Shown here piece by piece: positions 1 to 7,400 of a stretch of DNA of 12,537 bases. Each line of letters begins with the position of its first letter. Within the stretch, counting starts at the first letter, position 1. Origin of the DNA: CAZEUZ01 sp964515805 (lineage in GTDB: Bacteria; Pseudomonadota; Gammaproteobacteria; Pseudomonadales; Cellvibrionaceae); NCBI GenBank assembly GCA_964515805.1, contig CAZEUZ010000145.1:1-12537 (forward strand), in the 5' to 3' direction. Both the position numbers and the translations under genes were made by a program. A model generated the notes under the pieces. It did no database searches and was not told the DNA's origin. It saw nothing but the letters and a program-made list of their open reading frames with translations.

Positions 1-1374
1 ACAGCGATTACCGCGCAAAATACCCAGGGTGTAAAACACGTAGCGCCAGTAACAACCTCACTATTAGCTCAACAATTAGATGCATTAATTGAAGATCTGC
101 CTCCTATCGCTATTAAAATCGGGGTTTTGCCAACGATTGAAATGGTAGCGTTGGTTACAGATTTTCTGGGAAAATTACCGGATACATTTGTTATTTTTGA
201 TCCCGTGATTAAGCCCACTAAAGGCCAGACATTTACCGGCGACAACAGTATTGATGGGATGAAAAGTCTCTTCCCTTATGTCAATTTAGTAACGCCCAAC
301 ATCCCTGAAGCCGAATATCTGACGGGGACAACCATTACCGATATTGATAGCCAATATCACGCGGCGCAGCAGTTATCATCTCTGGGTGCAGAGGCAGTGC
401 TACTCACTGGGGGTCACAATGATGATCTCATCCATACTCAAGATTTATTGTTGATAAACAACCAATCATATTGGCTGACTAATAAGAGGCATTTGACAAA
501 CCATACCCACGGTACCGGTTGCGTACTATCGTCAGCTATTGCCGCTTTCGTTAGTCATGGAAAAACGATGAAAAATGCTGTGGTACTGGCGAACGCTTAT
601 GTCAACAAAGGTATTGCATCAGCGACTTCGCTGGGGCCGTTAGAAGGTAGTGGCTGCGTCCGCCAGACTGGCTGGCCGGATAATTTCGAGTATTTCCCTC
701 AGGTGAGTATCGCTGCTGATCGTTATCAGCTCCCATCCATGGTCAGTTGCAATACTGATTCATTGGGCCTGTATCCGGTAGTGGACTCCATTGATTGGCT
801 GAAAAAGCTACTGCCTCTGGGGATTACCACGTTACAGTTGCGGATGAAAGATGTACCGGCTGAGGATTTGGATAATATAATCGTCGAGGCGGTGAGTCTC
901 GCTAATAAATATGGTGCTCGCCTGTTTATCAATGACTATTGGCGGCAGGCGATTCAGTATGGCGCTTATGGTGTGCATTTGGGGCAGGAGGACATCGTTT
1001 CTGCCGACATTAATGCTATCCGCATGGCGGGGTTACGATTGGGTATCAGTACCCACAGTGAATTTGAATTTTGTTACGCAGCCACCTACAGGCCGAGTTA
1101 TCTGGCCATCGGTTCAATATTTCCCACGCAAACCAAAGAAGTGATTGAGGTAGGACTAGTGAATCTGAATTATTGGGCACAATTGCTGCGAAATCATTTC
1201 CCACTAGTAGCTATTGGTGGCATTGCTATCGATAATATTGAAGGCGTTGCCGACTCTGGCGTCGGCTCAATTGCCGTCGTCAGTGCAATAACACAGGCAA
1301 ACGATTATCGCGCAGCAGTAGCATCGCTTCAGGATAAAATAAAACATCAGGTCAAGACGAAAAAATCAACATGA
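1..1374 (+). CDS. thiDE: Bifunctional ThiD-ThiE: HMP-P kinase / thiamine-phosphate synthase, 5' end missing
   Basis: Two consecutive enzymes of thiamine synthesis fused in one chain: ThiD phosphorylates hydroxymethylpyrimidine (phosphate), and ThiE joins HMP-PP to thiazole phosphate to give thiamine phosphate. The frame is open from base 1 and gives 457 visible residues. The first visible motif, TAITAQNT, normally lies about 45 residues into ThiD, so the start is upstream of the window. The ThiD part shows PNIPEAEYLTG and HGTGC, whose Cys (visible residue 174) is the usual catalytic/anion-hole Cys. After a linker, the ThiE part (from about visible residue 253) shows QLRMK, INDYW, HLGQED, GISTH, the phosphate-binding PTQTK and AIGGI. 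All expected ThiE active-site residues appear present. The internal TTG at 127 is not the start. The stop overlaps the next ATG (ATGA). Any TPP riboswitch would lie outside the window. The fusion is known in other gammaproteobacteria. Confidence 0.93.
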   Translation, partial: TAITAQNTQGVKHVAPVTTSLLAQQLDALIEDLPPIAIKIGVLPTIEMVALVTDFLGKLPDTFVIFDPVIKPTKGQTFTGDNSIDGMKSLFPYVNLVTPNIPEAEYLTGTTITDIDSQYHAAQQLSSLGAEAVLLTGGHNDDLIHTQDLLLINNQSYWLTNKRHLTNHTHGTGCVLSSAIAAFVSHGKTMKNAVVLANAYVNKGIASATSLGPLEGSGCVRQTGWPDNFEYFPQVSIAADRYQLPSMVSCNTDSLGLYPVVDSIDWLKKLLPLGITTLQLRMKDVPAEDLDNIIVEAVSLANKYGARLFINDYWRQAIQYGAYGVHLGQEDIVSADINAIRMAGLRLGISTHSEFEFCYAATYRPSYLAIGSIFPTQTKEVIEVGLVNLNYWAQLLRNHFPLVAIGGIAIDNIEGVADSGVGSIAVVSAITQANDYRAAVASLQDKIKHQVKTKKST

Positions 1375-2150
1375 CATCTAAAGCAAGCATCGGGGTGTTG
1401 ATGATCGTCAAAAACGCCGAAAAACATTTGCAGAAAACGCTGCTCTCCGTGTGCGATTGGGTTGACGAAATTGTGATTGTCGATTCCGGCAGTACCGACA
1501 ATAGCTTGGCCATCGCAAAACATTTTACCGCTAACATTTATTCGCACGAATGGTTGGGGTTCGGTCCACAACGGCAATTGGCTCAAACTTATATGACAAC
1601 AGATTGGGTATTTGCTCTCGATGCTGATGAAGAAGTTTCTGTCACCCTCAAAGATTCTATTCTACAAGTTATTGTTGAAGATAAGGGAAAAACGCTCTAT
1701 CAGGTGAATCGCCTAACGGAGGCGTTTGGTAAATTTATTCGCCACTCGGGTTGGTATCCGGACAAGATAACGCGTCTCTACCCAAGAAGTGCCACCCAAT
1801 ACAATGATGCACTGGTGCACGAATCGGTTGATATTCCGCCGGGCTATCAGGTCAAGTTACTCGAAGGGCCACTATATCATTACACTACCGATTCAATGCC
1901 CAACTACCTCCGTAAAACCCGGCACTATATATCAGCCTGGGTTGAGCAGCGCGAAGGCAAGAAAAAAGCTTCGTTAGCTAGCGCTATAGGACATGGATTG
2001 TTTCGATTTTTCAAAATGTATATTTTGCAGCGTGGCTTTCTGGACGGCCGTCACGGCTTGTTATTGGCTATACTCAGCGCCAATAATATCTTTACGCGTT
2101 ACGCCGATCTCTGGTTGCGTGACTATATGAAACGAAAACAAAAAAATTAA
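1371..2150 (+). CDS. Family 2 glycosyltransferase, WaaE/KdtX-like (LPS core)
   Basis: 259-residue GT-A fold glycosyltransferase resembling the WaaE/KdtX group, which adds a sugar (often beta-1,4-glucose) to the inner LPS core from a nucleotide sugar at the cytoplasmic face of the inner membrane. The family match rests on the N-terminal IGVLMIVKNAE strand, VIVDSGSTDN (residues 35-44), the metal-binding DADEE (84-88) and the LVHESV segment (148-153) carrying the probable acceptor-side catalytic residues. The length is normal for the family. The start ATG overlaps the thiDE stop (ATGA) with no strong Shine-Dalgarno, so translation is probably coupled. The C-terminus is basic (KRKQKN) and is encoded across an A7 run. 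The donor and acceptor sugars cannot be read from the sequence. Another surface glycan is possible, so no symbol is given. Confidence 0.85.
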   Translation: MTSKASIGVLMIVKNAEKHLQKTLLSVCDWVDEIVIVDSGSTDNSLAIAKHFTANIYSHEWLGFGPQRQLAQTYMTTDWVFALDADEEVSVTLKDSILQVIVEDKGKTLYQVNRLTEAFGKFIRHSGWYPDKITRLYPRSATQYNDALVHESVDIPPGYQVKLLEGPLYHYTTDSMPNYLRKTRHYISAWVEQREGKKKASLASAIGHGLFRFFKMYILQRGFLDGRHGLLLAILSANNIFTRYADLWLRDYMKRKQKN

Positions 2151-2205
2151 CTATGTTTCAAAAAAAAACCATATGTTTTTTTAATACCAATCTGGCTTGG
2201 GGGGG
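2140..2205 (+). repeat. Cluster of homopolymer tracts (A7, A9, T7, G7) at a glycosyltransferase start
   Basis: A7 at 2140-2146 lies in the last codons of the family 2 glycosyltransferase. A9 at 2160-2168, T7 at 2176-2182 and G7 at 2199-2205 lie within the first 18 codons of the family 4 glycosyltransferase. In each case a one-base change in tract length would shift the frame of the gene carrying it. The tracts are seen directly; whether they vary is not known. Confidence 0.85.
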
Positions 2206-3235
2206 TGGAGAAAAATGGCATCTCGAAACAGCTAAATTAATGCGCGATCAGGGTTACAATGTTGTGGTATTTGCCCATCCAAATAGTGATTTATTGCAAA
2301 AAGCCAAACAGCTCAATATTAAAACTGAAGCGCAGAGCATTACCAATCTTTCATTTATCAACCTTTTTACTCTGATAAATTTATTGAGCAAGTTCAAAAA
2401 GTACAAAGTTGATACTGTCATCACAAACTTAGCCTCGGATATGAAAGCAGGGTGCATTGCTGCAGCATGGGCAAAAATTCCAAATATTATTTATAGAAGA
2501 GGCAGCGCACGTATCATAAAAAACTCATGGATTAACCGTTATATATTTCAAAATATTTTGACTTCATTAATCGTTAATTCTAAAGACCTTAAAGAGAAGA
2601 TACTGTCTTACAATAGTCGTATCGTTAAAGCGAATAAAATTCATGTAGTACAAAATTACATTCCTTCCAGCAAGGATGAATCAAATTTTCCTTTAACAAG
2701 ACCAGAAAATAAGAAGCTAATTTTGTCAAATGCGGGAAGACTGGTGGAACAAAAAGGCCAGAAATATCTTCTGCAATTGGCTCAAAGACTAAAGGAGCAA
2801 TCTTACTCTTTTGAGATGCACATCGCAGGTAAGGGTCCTTTAGAATCAGAATTAAAAGCATTGGCTAGCGAAGCGAAAGTCGACGACGTCATCGTTTGGC
2901 ATGGTTTTGTAGAAAACATGAGGTCATTCATTGAAAAAACTGATGTGTTTCTGTTTCCATCAGTGCACGAAGGAATGTCCAATGTGATATTGGAAGTTAT
3001 GAATGTTGGGCGCCCAATTGTTGCATTTAATGTCAGCAGTATGGCTGAAATTATAAATCATGAAAGCACTGGGTATTTAATTCCATTTGATGATTTAGAC
3101 GCTTTTGAACAATACACAATAAAGTTAATGAACGATTCTCAGTTAAGACAAAAAATGGCACTAAAAGCAAAGCAAAGAATTTTTGAAGTGTTTAATGAAA
3201 GGACTTTTTTAGAAAGATTTTCGAATCTAATTTAA
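2153..3235 (+). CDS. Family 4 glycosyltransferase (GT-B fold), AT-rich
   Basis: 360-residue GT-B glycosyltransferase, probably acting on LPS core or another surface polysaccharide. The N-terminal Rossmann domain has the glycine-rich loop WGGGEKWHLE (residues 16-25). The C-terminal donor-binding domain opens at NAGRLVEQKG (193-202), then IAGKGPLE, WHGFVE and the EX7E motif (E273 to E281), then TGYLIPFDD. These are standard GT4 landmarks and the length is typical. It starts 2 bases after the preceding stop with no clear Shine-Dalgarno, so coupling is likely. Composition is unlike the neighbours: three 60-base stretches counted by hand gave 33, 23 and 30% G+C, against about 45% in the preceding gene and 52% in samples of mrcB and coxA. 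Ten of 15 arginines use AGA/AGG, whereas coxA uses none. This suggests acquisition from another source. The start region carries A9, T7 and G7 tracts. Substrate unknown. Confidence 0.87.
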   Translation: MFQKKTICFFNTNLAWGGGEKWHLETAKLMRDQGYNVVVFAHPNSDLLQKAKQLNIKTEAQSITNLSFINLFTLINLLSKFKKYKVDTVITNLASDMKAGCIAAAWAKIPNIIYRRGSARIIKNSWINRYIFQNILTSLIVNSKDLKEKILSYNSRIVKANKIHVVQNYIPSSKDESNFPLTRPENKKLILSNAGRLVEQKGQKYLLQLAQRLKEQSYSFEMHIAGKGPLESELKALASEAKVDDVIVWHGFVENMRSFIEKTDVFLFPSVHEGMSNVILEVMNVGRPIVAFNVSSMAEIINHESTGYLIPFDDLDAFEQYTIKLMNDSQLRQKMALKAKQRIFEVFNERTFLERFSNLI

Positions 3236-3311
3236 ACAAACAATGGATGGCTTGTTTTTCGTAAAAACTTTGCGTAGTGTTAGTGTAATGATTTACTTTT
3301 AGAGTCGATGA

Positions 3312-4382
3312 ATGCCAACAACTCAATCCATCACACCGCATCAGCGTACTGCACAACAGATAATTCCGCACACTAGCGACATAAAGAGAAAAGAATACGA
3401 ATCCGCACAAGTCGAGTCCTATAAAACTCGAATTAAGCAACTGTTAAAACAGCAGAATGCGGTCATCGTTGCTCATTATTATACCGATCCTCTGATTCAA
3501 GCGCTGGCTGAAGAGACTGGCGGCTGTGTATCCGATTCCCTGGAAATGGCTCGTTTTGGCAAAAAACATAACGCCACTACTCTGGTTGTTGCCGGAGTTA
3601 AGTTCATGGGTGAAACGGCGAAGATTTTAACGCCGGAAAAACGGGTATTGATGCCAGATTTAGAGGCAACTTGCTCTCTGGATTTAGGCTGTCCGGCCGA
3701 CGAATTCTCCTATTTTTGTGATCAGCACCCGGACCGAGAAGTGGTGGTATACGCCAATACTTCTGCGGCTGTGAAGGCTTGTGCCGATTGGGTGGTTACG
3801 TCCAGTATCGCTTTAGAAGTGATTGATTATCTGGACAGTGAAGGAAAAAAAATTATCTGGGCGCCCGATAAGTATTTAGGTCGCTATGTTCAACAGCAAA
3901 CCAACGCCGATATGTTACTTTGGGATGGCGCTTGTATCGTTCATGAAGAATTCAAAGCAAAAGGCATTCAAGACTTAAAAGCTATACATCCAGAAGCGGC
4001 AATACTAGTGCATCCCGAATCGCCGTCTTCAGTGGTAGCGTTGGCAGATGTCGTCGGATCGACTTCGCAATTGATTGAGGCGGCAAAAACGATGGCTAAT
4101 AACGCGTTTATTGTTGCTACTGACGGCGGCATTTTCTACAAAATGCAACAGTTATGTCCAGAAAAAGATTTTTATATCGCGCCAACTGCTGGCAGTGGTG
4201 CCACTTGCCGAAGTTGTGCTCACTGCCCATGGATGGCGATGAATAGTCTTGAAAAGATAATAACTACCTTAGAGAAAGGCGGTGGCGAAATACAAGTCAG
4301 TACCGAATTGGCCAAAAAAGCCATGTTGCCATTACAACGCATGCTGGATTTTCGGCAGCACCACCTACAAGCTGTGGGCTGA
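3312..4382 (+). CDS. nadA: Quinolinate synthase NadA
   Basis: Condenses iminoaspartate (from NadB) with dihydroxyacetone phosphate to form quinolinate, the precursor of NAD. It is a cytoplasmic [4Fe-4S] enzyme. The 356-residue protein shows AHYYTDP (54-60), AEETGGCVSDSLEMA (66-80), GVKFMGETAKIL (95-106), and three cluster ligands: C121 (LEATCSLDLGC), C208 (WDGACIVHE) and C305. C305 lies in CRSCAHC with C299 and C302. The ligands are each offset by exactly 8 from C113, C200 and C297 of the E. coli enzyme, which supports the chosen ATG. The ribosome-binding site is weak. It lies 76 bases after the family 4 glycosyltransferase and is convergent with the TPR lipoprotein gene. Cotranscription with the upstream glycosyltransferases is possible but cannot be shown. 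Confidence 0.97.
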   Translation: MPTTQSITPHQRTAQQIIPHTSDIKRKEYESAQVESYKTRIKQLLKQQNAVIVAHYYTDPLIQALAEETGGCVSDSLEMARFGKKHNATTLVVAGVKFMGETAKILTPEKRVLMPDLEATCSLDLGCPADEFSYFCDQHPDREVVVYANTSAAVKACADWVVTSSIALEVIDYLDSEGKKIIWAPDKYLGRYVQQQTNADMLLWDGACIVHEEFKAKGIQDLKAIHPEAAILVHPESPSSVVALADVVGSTSQLIEAAKTMANNAFIVATDGGIFYKMQQLCPEKDFYIAPTAGSGATCRSCAHCPWMAMNSLEKIITTLEKGGGEIQVSTELAKKAMLPLQRMLDFRQHHLQAVG

Positions 4383-4403
4383 ATTCCGTTATAGTCAATT
4401 CAG
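4379..4403. terminator. Weak inverted repeat between convergent genes
   Basis: CTGAATT (4379-4385) and AATTCAG (4397-4403) are perfectly complementary across an 11-base loop, overlapping the nadA stop. It sits in the 32-base gap where nadA and the convergent lipoprotein gene end, where a bidirectional terminator would be expected. The stem is only 7 bp, AT-rich, and has no U-tract on either strand. Intrinsic termination is therefore doubtful. Confidence 0.2.
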
Positions 4404-4414
4404 TTGATAACGAC

Positions 4415-4888
4415 TTACTGGTTTGAGAGTGACATTAATTGAGACTTTAACCATTCATTATTGGATACATAGCGCAAGCCTTGACGAGCGAATTCGATGG
4501 ATTGTTGCGTCTCTAATAATTGCTGATAAGCCCTAGCCAATACCCAGTAGAAAAAAGCTTCTTTACGGTCGATGCGCAAACCGCGCTCGGCTAGTAATAT
4601 TGCTTGGTTCCACTGTTCATATTGCAAACTTTTCTCGGACTGCTTCTTTAATTCGCTACTGAGAGGTATCGTTGATGGAGCAGGCTTGGTATTTGGCGCA
4701 ATCGGGTTAAACGGTTCTCCTGGTTCAAACTGAGGTTTTTTCTCAGGAATGGTTGATATCGAGGTTTCGGGAATTTCAGGTGCAGACTTCTGCGACGTGT
4801 CGCGCACAGGTGCAAACACCGGTCCATTTGTGCAGGCTGTTAATGCCGATAATAGCGCGCATAGGAAAATGAGTACTCTTAAAAGCAT
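4415..4888 (-). CDS. TPR outer-membrane lipoprotein, LpoP-like candidate PBP1b activator
   Basis: 157-residue predicted lipoprotein. Residues 1-19 form a lipoprotein signal: a short basic n-region (MLLR), a hydrophobic core and the lipobox LTAC with C19. Residue +2 is Thr, so outer-membrane sorting is expected. A Pro/Glu-rich linker (about 36-76) leads to a compact helical domain (about 78-155) with TPR character (YEQWNQAILLAERGLRI, then AFFYWVLARAYQQL). The frame is open further upstream to 5035, but that would overlap mrcB and hide the signal peptide. ATG at 4888 leaves a 29-base gap after mrcB. A GTG five codons earlier (4903) is an alternative. In Pseudomonas aeruginosa the TPR lipoprotein LpoP activates PBP1b (published work from the Bernhardt group). 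Its position directly after mrcB and its architecture suggest the same role, by inference. It could instead be an unrelated TPR lipoprotein. Confidence 0.7.
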   Translation of the reverse strand: MLLRVLIFLCALLSALTACTNGPVFAPVRDTSQKSAPEIPETSISTIPEKKPQFEPGEPFNPIAPNTKPAPSTIPLSSELKKQSEKSLQYEQWNQAILLAERGLRIDRKEAFFYWVLARAYQQLLETQQSIEFARQGLRYVSNNEWLKSQLMSLSNQ

Positions 4889-4917
4889 AAATTTTAAAGC
4901 CACTAACCTGGAAATTA

Positions 4918-7239
4918 TTAGCCTGAAAACCACCGTCTCAACCAGTGTTTGATAGGGTTTTCTAACCACTGACATGACGAAAATGTTTGCGGCTCGGAAC
5001 CACTGATAAAAGGCATTAACTGTGCACCTTGGCAATTACTGTGACTGCGCAATCCGGTTACACTATCAATCCAAAAGTACTTAATTGATTCCGGTGGGTC
5101 GTAGGTCAGGCTTTGGGTTGATAGTCTACTGAATATATCAGACCATACCGTGAGTGCGCCACTGCTACCGGTTAAATCGGTCGGACCGTTGTCGTCTTTG
5201 CCAATCCATACTACACCTAAATGATCGCCGCTGTAACCGGCAAACCAGCTGTCTCGCTGTTCATTAGTGGTGCCGGTTTTGCCGGCGACAATCAAATCTT
5301 CGGGAATACGATCATACGCTTTTTTACCCGTGCCTGTGCGCATTACGGCTTGCAAATTATAATGCATTAAATGCACTTGCTCAGCAGAAATTCTAATTTC
5401 ACTGTTCAGCGGATAGCGCTGTAAGGGTACTCCATCACTGGTCAGTACTGATCGGATTGCCCTCAGTTGCGTGTAGATTCCATCTGCAGCCAGCGTATGG
5501 TACATATGACTGACCTCAAATGGTGTGAGAGACACTGATCCCAATAGCAAAGAAGGTAATGGCCTGGATAATTTTGGCATTCCCAGTTGGTGAGCTATAC
5601 CAGCCACTGTATCAACACCCAGAGTCATTCCTAAACGGGCAGTGGCCTGGTTGTAGGATTTTGATAATGCTTCGTAAAGCGGAACCTTGCCATGTGATTT
5701 GCGCAGAAAATTGCGCGGTTGCCATTGCTTACCATCAGATAATTCTACGATTAACGGTTCATCGTCCAATAGTGTCGCTAAGTTGTAGTGTTCCGGTTGA
5801 GATAAGGCTGTCAAATAGACAACCGGTTTTATCAATGATCCAACGGGTCGACGTGCGTCCAAAGCCCGATTGAAGCCACTAAAACGCGGGTTTTTATCGC
5901 CAACAAGCGCCAGTATTTCACCACTACCAACAGCGGTAATAATCGCTGCTGCCTGTAAATTTGACTGTTTGTTCGATTGATTGGCATCCAACGTTTTTAA
6001 TATACGCGATATTGCATTTTCTGTTTTTATCTGCACGTGGGGTGCCATAGTGGTGAAGATTCGTAACCCTTCACTCTGTAGGTCTTGCTGCCGATAATCA
6101 CGACTCAACTGCCGTTTTACCAAATCCAAAAAAGCGGGATAGCCTGCTAATTGTCTTGAAGAGCTATCAACGACATCGAGCTCTTTCCTTTTCGACCTTG
6201 CTAAATCTCTCTGGCTGATCAAGTTGCTATCCGCCATGATTTGCAGTACTAAATTGCGTCGTTTTTTGGTTCTTTCAGGGTGCTTCCATGGATTGTAATA
6301 AGATGCGCCCTTAACGACACTCACTATCAGTGCAATTTGATGCAGCTCCAGCTCTTGTAGAGGTCGATTGAAATAGTGATGCGCTGCCAAGCCAAAGCCG
6401 TGTATTGCACGGGCACCGCGCTGACCCAAATATACCTCGTTGATATAGGCTTCGAGAATATCTGCCTTTGAATAACGCCATTCAAGCAATAACGCCATTA
6501 TGGCTTCTTGAGTTTTCCGCCAGAGGCTGCGTTCGTGTGTTAGATAAAAATTTTTTACTAACTGCTGGGTGATAGTACTGCCACCTTGAACAACCTCTCC
6601 CGCCCTGACATTAGCCAAAATTGCACGACCTATGCCTCTAAATGAAATACCGTGATGACGTAAGAAATTTTTGTCTTCTACGGCGATCAGCGCTTCTCCC
6701 AAATAAGTGGGAATATCGCTAAGACGTAGTAAAATTCTGTCTTCGCCATGATTCGGGTAAATACTGCCAATTTCCCGAGGTTCCAGACGCATAAAAATAG
6801 CGTTGTCATTTGGGTTATCAAATTCAATTACCCGACCTTCGGATAAACGGAATTGATATTTCGCTGCTGGCTTGTTCTCATCCCAAAAAGTGAAGTCACG
6901 GGTATAAATTTGATAATTATCATTTCTTTTAATTACTTGTCCCGGGCGTGTGAGATGCTCAACAAATTGATAACTGAGCGCCTTAAGTTCACTTTCCAGC
7001 TCTTTTTTAGAAATTGACAAGTCTTGATAAATTTCTAATGGTTGCGCGTAGACTCGGGCGGGGATAGCCCATTTCTTACCATCAAATTTGACTTTTATCT
7101 GGTAATCTAAATACAGTACCCAGACGGTTAAGGCTGCTATAGAGAAGGCTATTCCTTTCCACACCAAGCCTGTCCACGAAAAGTAAGGCTTGGAAGCTGG
7201 TCGAGATGAGCGTTTGCGTTTTTTTGACCGTTTTGCCAT
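4918..7239 (-). CDS. mrcB: Penicillin-binding protein 1b (bifunctional peptidoglycan synthase)
   Basis: Class A PBP that polymerises lipid II into glycan strands and crosslinks the peptides in the periplasm, anchored in the inner membrane. The 773 residues show, in order: a very basic cytoplasmic tail (about 1-20), one membrane helix (about 24-45), a UB2H-like region (about 60-150) typical of PBP1b and not PBP1a, a GT51 domain with catalytic E188 (VEDKNF), GGSTITQQLVKN (219-230) and EAYINEVYLGQ (263-273), and a transpeptidase domain with SLIK (nucleophile S468), SYN (528-530) and KTGT (654-657). All catalytic motifs are intact. Two C-terminal cysteines (C736, C756) might pair. The UB2H region is where the E. 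coli activator LpoB docks. Here the likely activator is the TPR lipoprotein gene 29 bases downstream. The start ATG has a GTGAGC-like site upstream. Confidence 0.97.
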   Translation of the reverse strand: MAKRSKKRKRSSRPASKPYFSWTGLVWKGIAFSIAALTVWVLYLDYQIKVKFDGKKWAIPARVYAQPLEIYQDLSISKKELESELKALSYQFVEHLTRPGQVIKRNDNYQIYTRDFTFWDENKPAAKYQFRLSEGRVIEFDNPNDNAIFMRLEPREIGSIYPNHGEDRILLRLSDIPTYLGEALIAVEDKNFLRHHGISFRGIGRAILANVRAGEVVQGGSTITQQLVKNFYLTHERSLWRKTQEAIMALLLEWRYSKADILEAYINEVYLGQRGARAIHGFGLAAHHYFNRPLQELELHQIALIVSVVKGASYYNPWKHPERTKKRRNLVLQIMADSNLISQRDLARSKRKELDVVDSSSRQLAGYPAFLDLVKRQLSRDYRQQDLQSEGLRIFTTMAPHVQIKTENAISRILKTLDANQSNKQSNLQAAAIITAVGSGEILALVGDKNPRFSGFNRALDARRPVGSLIKPVVYLTALSQPEHYNLATLLDDEPLIVELSDGKQWQPRNFLRKSHGKVPLYEALSKSYNQATARLGMTLGVDTVAGIAHQLGMPKLSRPLPSLLLGSVSLTPFEVSHMYHTLAADGIYTQLRAIRSVLTSDGVPLQRYPLNSEIRISAEQVHLMHYNLQAVMRTGTGKKAYDRIPEDLIVAGKTGTTNEQRDSWFAGYSGDHLGVVWIGKDDNGPTDLTGSSGALTVWSDIFSRLSTQSLTYDPPESIKYFWIDSVTGLRSHSNCQGAQLMPFISGSEPQTFSSCQWLENPIKHWLRRWFSG

Positions 7240-7270
7240 AAGCTCACAACAGATGATTTACAGGTATCGC

Positions 7271-7276
7271 ATTATA
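7271..7276 (-). promoter_or_regulatory. Candidate -10 box of the mrcB promoter
   Basis: On the minus strand the hexamer is a perfect TATAAT, ending 31 bases before the mrcB ATG, a normal leader distance. No good -35 hexamer exists at 15-18 bases (best 2 of 6 matches to TTGACA) and there is no extended TGn. It is plausible only because of position and the perfect -10. The rest of the 7240-7400 divergent region shows no clear plus-strand promoter for the kinase gene. Confidence 0.35.
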
Positions 7277-7388
7277 CACTTCGGTAGGTCGACGGATATT
7301 GTTCTTCTAAGTCGAACCCAGTTAGGGTCCGTTGGTAATTCATTACTGCTGCTGTTGGCCATCTTTATGCGTGACATTCAACATATTC

Positions 7389-7394
7389 AAAGGA
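7389..7394 (+). promoter_or_regulatory. Shine-Dalgarno AAAGGA fixing the kinase start
   Basis: AAAGGA lies 6 bases before ATG at 7401. It decides between that ATG and an upstream in-frame ATG at 7332, whose extra 23 residues (including Cys-Cys-Cys) have no place in PfkB proteins. Confidence 0.75.
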
Positions 7395-7400
7395 TTATTT

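Noticed and set aside
3234..3259. Possible terminator after the family 4 glycosyltransferase: AAACAA paired with TTGTTT, then two more T
   Set aside because: Six AT-rich base pairs with a 12-base loop is too weak to call, and the T-run is mostly part of the stem.
3254..3311. Promoter for nadA
   Set aside because: Only poor pairs found, such as TTGTTT with TAGTGT at spacer 17, or TGTAAT without a -35.
4889..5035. Longer N-terminus for the TPR lipoprotein, starting at 5035
   Set aside because: It would overlap the mrcB coding end by about 120 bases and place 49 residues before a clear lipoprotein signal peptide.
5559..5873. Plus-strand open frame of 104 codons inside mrcB
   Set aside because: Antisense to the transpeptidase domain of an intact gene, with no recognisable motif.
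7332..7400. Upstream ATG for the PfkB-type kinase at 7332
   Set aside because: Adds a Cys-rich, non-family N-terminus and lacks a ribosome-binding site; AAAGGA sits before the ATG at 7401.
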